From Oscarella lobularis (lineage: Eukaryota; Porifera; Homoscleromorpha; Homosclerophorida; Oscarellidae), in NCBI RefSeq assembly GCF_947507565.1, contig NC_089182.1:3038001-3102000 (forward strand): a DNA stretch of 64,000 nt, written 5' to 3'. Position numbers and translations under genes: made by a program. The notes beneath the pieces are model-generated. The model had not been told where the DNA came from and ran no database searches. It saw only the letters and a list, made by a program, of their open reading frames with translations. This document shows positions 43,409 through 53,661 of the stretch, one piece after another; the stretch's first letter is position 1, and each line of letters begins with the position of its first letter.

Positions 43409-46400
43409 ATGACGATCGAACTAGCCGCCGTGTTCGTCGTCGTCGCAGCGTGCGTCCTGCCGGCCGCCGGCGACGTCTATCGCATCGAATCGACGAGCAG
43501 TGGAGCAGAATGCTGGAGCGACGCCGAAGGAGGGCGTGGTTGCCCGAACATGTCCGCGGCGATCGACGCGGCGGCGAAATCGTCGTCGTTCGTCAATTGG
43601 ACGACGTTTGTGTTCGATTCGGGCACGCACGTCGTCGACCGCCTCTTGACGCTGCCAAACTCGCAGTTCCTGAGCCTATCAGGCAACTCGACGCGTCTTC
43701 GTTGCACCGGTGTTCGATCCGGGCTCGCAATAGGCGGTCCTTCGCGAGAATTTCGCGTAGAAAACGTCACCTTTGACGCGTGCGCCGTCGACGTGCAAAA
43801 CGTCGTCGCGTTGACTATCGTCAATTCGACGTTCGTCGACACGCCCATCGCTGGGCTCCACCTCGTAAACGTCTCTGACGTCAGCATACGGAGTTGCAAA
43901 TTTCAATCGGGTTCTTCTGGAGTGAAAATCAACGTCACGTCGCAGCGAAGCGTCATCGACGTCGCTGATTCGCTATTCAGTGATCTAATCAGCGATAAAT
44001 TATATAGTTATGGATCCGGCATCCAGCTGTGGGTACACAACGGCTCGAGTCAAATCAACGCGACCGTCTCCAACACGACGTTCAAGAATGACGTCGCCAA
44101 CTCGGGCGGCGCTTTTTCCCTCACAACAGACCAATCGTCGTCGTCGCGAGTCACCGTTCGCTTTGAGGATAACGTTCGTTTTATAAACTGCACGGCGAAC
44201 ACGGTCCCCGTCGACAAGGGCCGAGTCGAAGTGGACGGAAACGGCGGTGCCGTCGCCTTGGTCTTTCTCGGAAGCGGCGACGGGACGATCTCGTTCGACG
44301 ACGTCACTTTTGACTTGAATCGCGCTAAGCGCGGATCCGCTCTATTCGTGTCGTACGGCGGCGACGACGACGGCGGTCCCGTCGTCGTCGTCGATCGCTG
44401 TCAGTTCTATCGCAACGTCGCCATCGTTCACGGCGCCATCCACGTTTACAACGTCTCCGGTCAGCGACACCCAATCGAGATTGTCGACACGCAGTTTCGC
44501 TTTAATCATATTCGCGATTATCTCGTCAGCCAGTGGGTGCCCTATAAGGGAAGCGCCCTTGTACTAGTCAACACTATTGCCATCCTGGACGGTCGCGTTG
44601 AGTTTGAACGCAACAACAATAGCGCCGTTGCTCTGTTCGACGCGTGGCTTCGCCTGAACGCTGAAGCCAGCGTAAACTTCACGGAAAATCGCGGCACCAA
44701 GGGCGGCGCTCTGTATCTCAACAGCGGATCGGCTCTGCAAGCGTATGACTCGGCGTCAATCGGTTTTTACCGAAATAATGCCACGGGAGCGGGCGGCGCC
44801 GTTTTTGTCGACGACACAGCGAGTCTACTCTACGTGAGCTCATTGCTTGGGAATCGGCTCTGTTTCATGCGTTCCTATCCCGTGGCCGGCGACGTCGTGC
44901 GAGCGCGCGCCGCCTTCGTCAACAACACGGCGGGCGACGGGGGCGACGCCATCTTCGCGAGCAACTTGGACGTGTGTCGCTGGTTGCCTGACGGACGCTT
45001 TGACGTCGACGGATATCTCGACGTCGCAACGACGTGGCCCCATCTGTCCTTTTCGCCGAATCAACCAAGGACGTTTGCTAGTGCCCGGCACGGCATCGAA
45101 GTGAGCGCGACTCTGACGGCGGCGTTATCGAACGAAGATAACGACGCCGAAAAAAATTTGTCTATTCTTTGCGTTGGCGGCCACTCCGTAGATAGAACGG
45201 GAGACAGTTGTTCCGTCCAGGCGCAGCGATGCAACGAGACGATCTACTCCGGCGTTGCGTACAATTTGACGATAACGACAAAGGCGCAGCACGTTTTCGT
45301 GCGCGGTTGCGGCGGTCTGTATCTTTCGCGTTACTACACGCAGGCGATCAATGCAATGTGGACGGATCGTTTCGATGTTTTTTTCGTCTCCGATCAAACG
45401 TGGACGCTCATCTACTTCGCCGGGCCGATGGGTGCGGAAAATTCGCTCGTCTTGGAAGTCACCACCGAATACGGTGGCAAGACGAGTTTTCAATTGCAGA
45501 TGCCGACGAATTGCGCCATGGGTCACGCGCTCGTTGACGACAAAAAAGGCACGCGAGGTTGCATGTGCGAATTGCCCCGATGGCTCAACCATAGAAGGAT
45601 TCTCGCGTGCAATTGGGCCGGGGGCCTGTTGCCGTTTCCAGGATACTGGATCGGTCAGGACCCCAATCAGAAGAATATGACATCAAAAGTGGGATGGGGA
45701 TGGTGCCCCGTGGGATATTGCCATTGCAATGAAAGCGACGGCTGTTGGTTCGACGTGCGCAAACAGGACCGTCAGTGCTCCTACGGTCGATCAGGCGTTC
45801 TCTGCGGCAATTGTTCTCAAATGATTACCTTTGGCTGGTATTTCATCGATTGCCGAAACGAAACCCATTGTCCTAAAGTGAACAATCGCGTGCCTGGTTT
45901 GGGTGCCGTACTCGGTTCCATGATCGCCATCACGCTCGTCGTCGTATTTCTCGTTATCCTTATTGATTTCGACGTCACTTACGGATTCATACCACCGCTC
46001 ATCTTCTATTTTCAAATAGTCGGATTCACGCTGTCGTCGTCGCCCAATTCGGGTCTCTTCACGCAGACGCTGATTCGCTATCTCGTCTGGTTGCCGAATC
46101 TCAGCTTACCCATAAAATGGTGTCTCAGTTCGATGTCGGCGCTTCAAAGCATCGCTCTTCTCTACATCATTCCAGCGTCGGTTTTCGTCTTCATGGTGCT
46201 CTTCGCTCTTCTCGCTCGTCGAATGGCGCGCGTCGCGCGAATTCACGTCCTACGTCCCTTCTGGAGTCTCGTCACGCTCACCTACGTCGGAATTGCCTAC
46301 ACGACGACTCTCCTTCTCCACTGCGTTCCCCTCGGCGACGGCGTCGACGGCTATCGGTGGTATATGGACGCGACGGTGAAGTGCTTCGGTCCCGATCATT

Positions 46401-47125
46401 GGCGATACGGCGTTCTCGGCCTCGCCGTTCTCGCGTTCTACGTCATCCCGTTTCCGTTATTCGTCGCGTTCGGCATGCGTCGTTTTCCGCGCTTTCACGC
46501 GCTCACCGACGTCACGCAGCAGGCGTTCAAGCCGCGCTACTACTGGGGCGAAGGATTCAATTTGGGTCGTCGTTTCGTCATCATCGTCGTTCACTGCTAC
46601 GCGGCGATCAACGGCGAAACGTTTCGTCAGACGACGATTCTCATCGTTCTCATCATTCTTTCCGCCATCCACGGCCAATTGCAGTTGTACAAGGGAAAAT
46701 GGTTGAATTCCTTTGAGATTGGGTTACTCGGCATACTTTGCATTCTCTCGGCGAGTCAAATCTATTCCTATAATCCGCCCTTGCCGATTTATTTTGCTGA
46801 TACGTTGTTCGCTTTGCCGTACGTCGCCGCGTTTGCCTACTTCGTCTACTTCGTCTGCGTTCGCGTGAGGAATTGTGTTCGGGGACGACGTCGTCGTTCG
46901 GGTCAATTGAAACGAGGTGAAACCGGTTCGATTGTCGTGCGATATAACAAAAAACGAGCGATGACTGCTATCGATATGCCGGGAAGAGAGAGGACAAGTG
47001 CCGACATGTCGGCGTCTTCTAGTTTGCCTCGATCCTTCGATCGCGACGTTTTGATGGACGAGTCGAAATTGGGTTTGAGAGAACCTCTGCTGGAATTGCC
47101 GACGGACCAATGCCAAGGCGATTAG
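43409..47125 (+). CDS. single-exon beta-helix ectodomain protein with about eight C-terminal TM segments
   Basis: 1238 residues with no intron, unusual beside its intron-rich neighbours. Signal peptide MTIELAAVFVVVAACVLPA. Residues about 30-560 form a repetitive Ser/Asn/Val-rich region with recurring short strands and GGA-type turns (NSGGAFSL, GNGGAVALV, KGGALYLNSG, GAGGAVFVDD), as in right-handed parallel beta-helix surface proteins. Residues about 716-817 are Cys-rich (CMCELP, GYCHCNESDGCWFD, GVLCGNCSQM). About eight hydrophobic segments follow from about 827 to 1151, then a basic and Ser-rich cytoplasmic tail (ETGSIVVRYNKK to the end). The TM part vaguely recalls TRP-like membrane domains, but I cannot prove that. 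A surface sensor or channel is a reasonable inference; the family is uncharacterised to my knowledge. Codon use is very GC-rich, with many GTC and GAC codons. Confidence 0.85.
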   Translation: MTIELAAVFVVVAACVLPAAGDVYRIESTSSGAECWSDAEGGRGCPNMSAAIDAAAKSSSFVNWTTFVFDSGTHVVDRLLTLPNSQFLSLSGNSTRLRCTGVRSGLAIGGPSREFRVENVTFDACAVDVQNVVALTIVNSTFVDTPIAGLHLVNVSDVSIRSCKFQSGSSGVKINVTSQRSVIDVADSLFSDLISDKLYSYGSGIQLWVHNGSSQINATVSNTTFKNDVANSGGAFSLTTDQSSSSRVTVRFEDNVRFINCTANTVPVDKGRVEVDGNGGAVALVFLGSGDGTISFDDVTFDLNRAKRGSALFVSYGGDDDGGPVVVVDRCQFYRNVAIVHGAIHVYNVSGQRHPIEIVDTQFRFNHIRDYLVSQWVPYKGSALVLVNTIAILDGRVEFERNNNSAVALFDAWLRLNAEASVNFTENRGTKGGALYLNSGSALQAYDSASIGFYRNNATGAGGAVFVDDTASLLYVSSLLGNRLCFMRSYPVAGDVVRARAAFVNNTAGDGGDAIFASNLDVCRWLPDGRFDVDGYLDVATTWPHLSFSPNQPRTFASARHGIEVSATLTAALSNEDNDAEKNLSILCVGGHSVDRTGDSCSVQAQRCNETIYSGVAYNLTITTKAQHVFVRGCGGLYLSRYYTQAINAMWTDRFDVFFVSDQTWTLIYFAGPMGAENSLVLEVTTEYGGKTSFQLQMPTNCAMGHALVDDKKGTRGCMCELPRWLNHRRILACNWAGGLLPFPGYWIGQDPNQKNMTSKVGWGWCPVGYCHCNESDGCWFDVRKQDRQCSYGRSGVLCGNCSQMITFGWYFIDCRNETHCPKVNNRVPGLGAVLGSMIAITLVVVFLVILIDFDVTYGFIPPLIFYFQIVGFTLSSSPNSGLFTQTLIRYLVWLPNLSLPIKWCLSSMSALQSIALLYIIPASVFVFMVLFALLARRMARVARIHVLRPFWSLVTLTYVGIAYTTTLLLHCVPLGDGVDGYRWYMDATVKCFGPDHWRYGVLGLAVLAFYVIPFPLFVAFGMRRFPRFHALTDVTQQAFKPRYYWGEGFNLGRRFVIIVVHCYAAINGETFRQTTILIVLIILSAIHGQLQLYKGKWLNSFEIGLLGILCILSASQIYSYNPPLPIYFADTLFALPYVAAFAYFVYFVCVRVRNCVRGRRRRSGQLKRGETGSIVVRYNKKRAMTAIDMPGRERTSADMSASSSLPRSFDRDVLMDESKLGLREPLLELPTDQCQGD

Positions 47126-47447
47126 TTGAATTCATATTCTGCATTTGATAGCCGTTTATATCCAATTTCTTTTTTTTTGTATCATTAAAATTCATTCGGG
47201 GTGCCTCAATAATATCTCTTTGCAAATGCTGTGCTGAGATTGATGGAAGTGAGCTTACGTCATGGATCCATAATCCATGCTTACGTAAGTTCCGACTGAG
47301 CTGCATGCCCTGGTTCGTTAGCCTAATAGGAGGAGTGATGAGCGGCACGTCGCGCGTGTACTACTCCCACGTACGCTAATAAAAGTACGGACGAAAACCT
47401 GTTTCGGGTCAGACTCTGAGCGAGCGTGGAGTCGGTCAGTTGCCTGT
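47126..47447. other. intergenic, with one imperfect hairpin
   Basis: Non-coding. 47254-47289 can pair cttacgt/acgtaag and catggat/atccatg with a 3-nt bulge and a 5-nt loop. The rest holds the beta-helix gene 3' UTR and the SLC34 promoter. Confidence 0.45.
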
Positions 47448-49799
47448 ATGTCTACCGTCGACAAAGACGAAGTGTCTAAAGTCAGTCGTCTGACGCGCGG
47501 TTTGACTGTAGTATGATTCGATCATTTTTCACCGAAGGTGGACCAACCCGCCGAAGACGAGTACGATCCGTGGAATGTAATCCAGCTCAAGAACCCCGGC
47601 AAGCCGTGGTCCGGTAAGTCAACATTTTGTTCTCGGTCGGCGATTGGCCGCTCTACGGGCCAATCGCTCCGCTTTTTCGCCGATCACGCGATCCAGTCGT
47701 GATACCACGTATGGAGCGCGTGACTCTCCTCCATAGTTTAGAATTGACGCGATCGCGTTTGGATGGCTCGAACAGGGCGACTTACGCGATTTTCGCGATT
47801 TTTCCGCCGTTTCTCTTCGACCGTGGTCCCCACGTGCTGCGTCCGTGTTCATGTGGTCCAGATCGATGATGTCATCAATTAGGCTAATTAGGCTAACTTC
47901 TTCTGTACAGAGCTCGACACGAAAGGGCGTGTCTTTCGAGTGCTCTTTGCATGGATTCTCAAGCCGATTCTCCTCATCGGTTTCCTGTACATGTTCGTCT
48001 GCGCTCTCAGCTTTCTCGGCTCCGCTTTCCAATTGCTCGGCGGCAAAGAGGCGGGGCGAGCGCTGAGCAACAACGACGTTCTCTCAAATCCCATCGCCGG
48101 ACTCATGATCGGTATCCTAGCAACGGTCCTGCTCCAATCGTCGTCAACGACAACGTCGATATTGGTATCAATGGTATCTGCCGGAAGTAAGACAGAAATC
48201 AAAGCGGTCACGTGTCTAAATTCAAATTAACGTCACACCGTATTCTTTTCAGTTATTAGCGTTCAGATAGCCATTCCCATGGTGATGGGCGCCAACATTG
48301 GAACGTCGGTCACCAACACGATCGTCTCGCTCGGTCACATGAAAGACCGAGACGAATTTCGTCGCGCTTTCGCCGGGGCAACGATTCACGACATGTTCAA
48401 TTTTCTCTCCGTTCTCGTTCTTCTTCCTCTCGAAGTCGCCAGCCGCTATCTTTACCACATGTCCAAGGCAATCGTACGCAGTTTCAACTTGTCTAGAGGA
48501 AGCAAGCAAGACCTCCTCAAAGTCATAACGAATCCCTTTACCAAGAAAATCGTCCAACTCGACAAAAAGGTCATTATCAGCATTGCGAAGAACGAGGCGA
48601 CGACGAAGAGCCTGCTCAAAAAGAACTGCGGCGCGGGCATATTTGAGAGTTTCTTCGAAGTGGCCAACGTGACGCAGGGCGGCAACGAAACGGCGCAAAC
48701 GCTCACCGTTCTATCGCGCCGTCATCTCGAACCGAACGCAACGCGAGTCGCCTATAACGAATCGCTTCCGTATCGAATGATCAACGAGACGAACGCCGTC
48801 GAAGGATCGATCGTCGATCGATCGTGGCTCGTTTTGACCGAGAGCGAAATCAAGGGAAAGTGCGGTTACATTTTCGAGAATTCGTCGCTGAGCGACACCG
48901 CCGTCGGCGTCGTACTTCTCTTCGTCGCTCTCGTGATTTTGTGCGTTTGTCTCTACGCTATAGTGAAGCTGCTTCACTCGCTGCTTCGCGGTCGTCTCGC
49001 CTACGTCATCAAGAAAACGATCAATGCGAATTTTCCCAAACCGTTCGGTTTTCTCACCGGCTACGTCGCCATTCTCGTCGGCACCGGCATGACGATACTC
49101 GTCCAATCGTCGTCGATTTTCACGTCGGCGCTGACGCCGCTCGTCGGCGTGGGCGTCGTGACGATCGAGCGCACGTATCCGCTCACGCTCGGCGCAAATA
49201 TCGGCACGACCGTGACGGGCTTGCTCGCCGCGCTCGCCGCTTCGGGCGATTTCGCCGACGCGCTCCAATTGGCCCTGTGTCATTTCTTTTTCAATATCTC
49301 CGGTATTCTCATCTGGTATCCCATACCGCATCTTCGTCGCGTTCCCCTCTATCTCGCTCGTCTTCTCGGCGACACGACGGCCGATTACAAGTGGTTCGCT
49401 GTCTTCTATCTCGTCCTCGTTTTCTTTCTCATTCCCGCGGCGCTGTTCGGTTTGTCGTTGGCCGGCTGGTACGTTTTGCTCGCCGTTGCCGGACCCGTGT
49501 TTATTCTCTTCGTTACCGTCGTCGTCATCAACGTGCTGCAACGAAAAAAGCCGCGTTGGATTCATCCCGAAAAGCTGCGAAATTGGGATTTTTTACCGGT
49601 GTGGATGCACAGTCTCGAGCCCATGGATCGAGCCTTTCGCGTCTGCGTTCCGAAACGATGCAAGAAAGTGCCGGAGGACTCGGAGGCAAGCGACGAGAAA
49701 CTGGAAATGCGAAGAGTGATCGCTCTGAACGGCGACCTGAATGGTGGTGATGTCAGCGAGAAGAAAGGTTTGAATAGCAATGACTTACTTCACGTTTGA
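47448..49799 (+). CDS. SLC34A: sodium-dependent phosphate cotransporter, SLC34 (NaPi-II) family, copy 1
   Basis: Plasma-membrane Na+/phosphate cotransporter. Exons 47448-47480, 47538-47613, 47911-48186 and 48253-49799 sum to 1932 nt, 643 residues, near the usual 600-700. Both inverted-repeat QSSS motifs are present ([16 protein letters not shown] and [19 protein letters not shown]). Other family landmarks are [18 protein letters not shown] and [15 protein letters not shown]. The Asp of that last motif (48390-48392) is the position that confers electrogenic 3 Na+ transport in NaPi-IIa/b (family knowledge), so electrogenic transport is predicted. A glycosylated loop (NVTQGGNET and others) lies between the halves. 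A head-to-tail paralogue follows. Confidence 0.95.
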
Positions 49800-50813
49800 G
49801 TCTTGTCGCACGCGAATCAGTGAACTCGCCCGCGGGAGCTCAACGTTGCTCGTGAGTTCGTACCAGTGCGCTGAAGGGGGACGCTGAATCTTAATCGGTC
49901 ATGTCCAAAACTGTGTCTTGTTCAATTATTCGTTTTTTTTTTCTTCTCTTTTCGTGTTTTTTGTTTGTGCACAGTTTTGGAAATCGCTCAAGTTTAATTT
50001 CTGTTTCGTTTTTCTTTTGGGGTCTGTTTTGTTTTGTTTTGTTTTGAGCTGAATAATAAGACGTCTAATTAAACTTTCACGGCGCCTCCTAAGACTAGAC
50101 AATAGCTTACTTTCCGCCGAGGTCCACTCTAACCGTCCACTTTTCAAGAGAAACAATGCACCCTTTAGTGCGTTCTAATAATAGCCCACGAGACGAAGTG
50201 ACGGCGTCCTCTAATTCTTATCGCTTTCTGAAACACATTCCATACAGTAGAAGGAGGAACCCAGCACCTACTCGTTTTAAAGGCGTTTGAAAAAGGATGT
50301 AGCTGCATGGTCAACGTTGTTCACGTTCATAGGACGATCAACGCTGAACGCATCAACGTCGTCCAAGAAGCTTAGCCTATGGCAAATCAGGTCTGCGACT
50401 GCGCGCTATTCAAGACGGCTAAATGACAGAGAGTCGTTTTGCGGTTGACCACAGTGACCAGGGAGGAGGTAGGTACTATAACCAGTCACAGGCAAGTTTA
50501 CTTGGAAGCCGGGAGGTGAAAATTGTCTTGACCCCACCCGCACAGCCTACTGAGAGATCCACGAGAACCACAAGAGTAGCTCTGGCGCATGCTAGTGACA
50601 TTCGGCTTGAACGATCAACCAGAAACAATTTTTCTAAAGACTGAATTTGTAAAAATGTTTTTAAGGCATGCATTACCTTTCTGTTTTGCCCGCCCACTAT
50701 AGGCGGATCTTGCCCACAACATCTTTAAAATCCGGATCCTACCTTGTCGTAGATCAGACTTCGCGAGAGACGGTCAGCTGCGCGAAGTCATAGTGTACTA
50801 GTGCCACGAGACC
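49800..50813. other. intergenic between the two SLC34 genes
   Basis: About 1 kb without a convincing gene. It contains a short (GTTTT)n run at about 50024-50047 and otherwise unremarkable sequence. The promoter of the second copy must lie in its right part. Confidence 0.5.
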
Positions 50814-53286
50814 ATGACTTCAAACAAAGCTCAAGAGGTTCAAAAGGTATCACCGAGGAATGACTTGGACATGGAATTTCCATCAATTTCCATAAATTTT
50901 CTCCCTGTCTTAGGCAAGGCGAAAGAAGGGCAAGAAATCCGACGACGACGACGAATTTTGGAATATTGAGAACGTTGAGTACGAGGACAACAGCAAAAAA
51001 TGGAACGGTAAATTTCCTCGAAAATTCCGAGAGGGAGCGCAGACCAGACGCTGCACGCGTGATTCAATGACACTTCGAAAACGTGACAAAAAACAGATCC
51101 CGTTTGGTTTGGTGTCCTTAGTACTGTTCGCGAGAATGTTCCCGCGCTGCGCGTGTAGTTGTAACATAGACATGTACGATTGCGAAATCGTCGAGTCCAT
51201 ACTTTTGCGCGGGGGCGCGGCACGTGTTTGCTCACGGATCTCTTCTCCCCCGTAGAGCTCGACACGACAGGAAAACTATTGCGCGTCGTCTTCTCATGGT
51301 TTTTCAAGCCTGTCATACTTCTTGCCTGCGTCTACTTCTTCATCTGTGCGATTCACACTCTCGGCAACGCCTTCCAATTGCTTGGTGGCAAAGAGGCAGG
51401 CGAGGTGATGAGCAACAGCGAACTACTCTCAAATCCAATTGCTGGCGTGACGATTGGCATCCTTGCGACTGCCCTTCTTCAATCGTCGTCGATGGTGACG
51501 GCGATATTGATATCTATGGCATCTTCGGAAGGTAAGCGCGCGGGGGCATAAAAGGAACGCTGGAATTATTATTCCAGCGTTCTATTAATTTTGTAGCAGA
51601 TAATGTTGTTTTTTATTTGGAATAAGAGCTTACATTTCGCAGTATCCAAATTTGATTTAGGAGAAAACTGCGCGGAGCCGCGGGGTCTAATTTCCTGCAT
51701 AGACTAAAATAATATTTTTTTCAGTGATTACCGTCAAACTGGCTATTCCCATGGTAATGGGTGCCAACATCGGCACGTCGGTCACCAATACGGCCGTCTC
51801 TCTTGGTCACATGAACAACAACGACGAATTTCGTCGCGCTTTTGCCGGCGCAACGATTCACGACATGTTCAACTTCTTATCCACTTTCATTCTCTTACCC
51901 CTTGAAGCGGCGTCCGGCTATCTCTATCACCTGACGAAAGCGATTGTTGACAGTCTCGACATAAAGGGAAGAAAAATGACGCAACTGCTCCACGCCATAA
52001 CGTGGCCCTTCAATCACGTCATCGTCCTACTCGACACGAAGGTCATCGCCGACATCGCAAAAGGCAAGGACACGACGGGCCGACGCCTGCTCAAACAGCA
52101 ATGCGGCACGGGAGAATACGAGCGGTATTTCCAAGCGGCCAACGTGACGCGCTACGGCAACGAAACGCTGCGCACTCTCACCGTCCTCTCTCGCGCTTCG
52201 GTGGGAAACGTGACGAGATACGCCTACGACGAGTTAGCCACGTCGTATCCGACAATCAACGAGACGACGGCGTCGGCGGGATCGAAGATCGACCGATCGT
52301 GGCTCGTCTTGACCGAGACCGAACTCACGGAGAAGTGCCATCACATGTTTGATAGCACGTCGATGAGCGACGCCGCTGTCGGCGTCATCGTGCTTTTCAT
52401 TGCGCTCTTCATTATCTTCACTTGTCTGTACGGCATCGTCAAAGTGCTGCACTCTGTCCTTCGCGGTCAAATGGCAAAGGCAATTCGAAAGGCAATCAAC
52501 GCCGATTTTCCCGATCCCTTCGGATTTCTCACGGGCTACGTCGCTATTCTGTTTGGCACCGGCGTGACAATGGTCATCCAGTCGTCGTCCGTTTTCACGT
52601 CGGCGCTCACTCCGCTCGTCGGCGTCGGCGCGCTCTCGCTCGAGCGCATGCTGCCGCTCACGATCGGCGCCAACCTCGGAACGACGCTGACGGGTTTGCT
52701 CGCCGCGCTCGCTACGACGGGCGACTTTTCCAAGGCGCTCCAATTGGCCATGTGTCATCTCTTCTTCAACATTTCCGGTTTTCTTCTTTGGTATCCCATA
52801 CCCTACTGTCGTCGCCTTCCCGTTTATCTCGCCCGTCAGCTGGGCAACACGACGGCTAAATACAGGTGGTTTTCCATCGTCTATATTGTTATAACGTTCT
52901 TCCTTCTTCCCGTCGCGCTATTCGGTCTGTCGATTCCCGGTTGGTACGTTCTGCTTGCCGTCGCCGGACCTATATTTATTTTGGTTGTGGCGGTTGTCAT
53001 TATCAACACCCTGCAGAGGAAGAGGCCTGAGTGGATTCATCCCGAAAAGCTGCGAGACTGGGATTGGTTGCCGCTCTGTATGCACAGTCTCAGGCCTATC
53101 GATCGTCTCTGCACCATGTGCCTTCCGCAACGCTGGAGAAGAAGAGATGATATCGAGCCGGATGACGAAGAAGACGAGGATGACGACGTTGTGGAGGACG
53201 TCGAAATGGCCATGGTTAAGGAGCTCCCCGCCGAGTCGAATGGAGATGCGGAGAAACCGGAGAAGGATGCCGAGCAGATTATGTGA
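50814..53286 (+). CDS. SLC34A: sodium-dependent phosphate cotransporter, SLC34 (NaPi-II) family, copy 2
   Basis: Paralogue of copy 1 with identical exon plan: 50814-50846 (also 33 nt), 50914-51007, 51256-51531 (also 276 nt) and 51725-53286. Total 654 residues. QSSS motifs read LLQSSSMVTAILISM and [28 protein letters not shown] again has the electrogenic Asp. It differs in the N-terminus, where a lysine-rich and aspartate-rich stretch is encoded by exon 2 (RRKKGKKSDDDDEF). The C-terminal tail is strongly acidic (DDEEDEDDDVVEDVEM). The tails probably separate the two in trafficking or regulation (inference). Confidence 0.95.
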
Positions 53287-53661
53287 AAGAACGGCGAACG
53301 AATCGATGACGTTTAGTCTAGCTTGCTTGCTTGTCTGCTTTCACGCTGTCGTTGCCTGTCAATTTACGCGCGCATCTGCTCTTTTTTTTCTTTTTGATGT
53401 CCACATCTGCATGTTTTCTGTTCGCTTGGAAGTCGTAGTTAGCCACCGTTTTAGTCAATGGATTGACCTGTAGTGTGTGATTCAGTTGATGGTTAGAACA
53501 ATTATAAACAGACGAGTCTAAAGCTGCTGCTAATGCTCCGTTACCTGGTAATGCCGGCTTCTCCTAGAATATGCATGCAGAATGAGCGTCTTCTGTTCGA
53601 TGTGCGATAATTTTCGCTCTCTAGACAACGTTACAAAAACGTACCCGTGCACACTATACTC
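53287..53661. other. convergent 3' ends of SLC34 copy 2 and CAPN7
   Basis: 375 bp between two stop codons on opposite strands. Non-coding; should contain both 3' UTRs. Confidence 0.5.

Noticed and set aside
48711-49750. Long frames on both strands (308 residues plus, 284 residues minus) over SLC34 copy 1
   Set aside because: Arg/Ser-rich off-frame shadows of the transporter's large last exon. Similar shadows over copy 2 and over 43421-47116 were rejected too.
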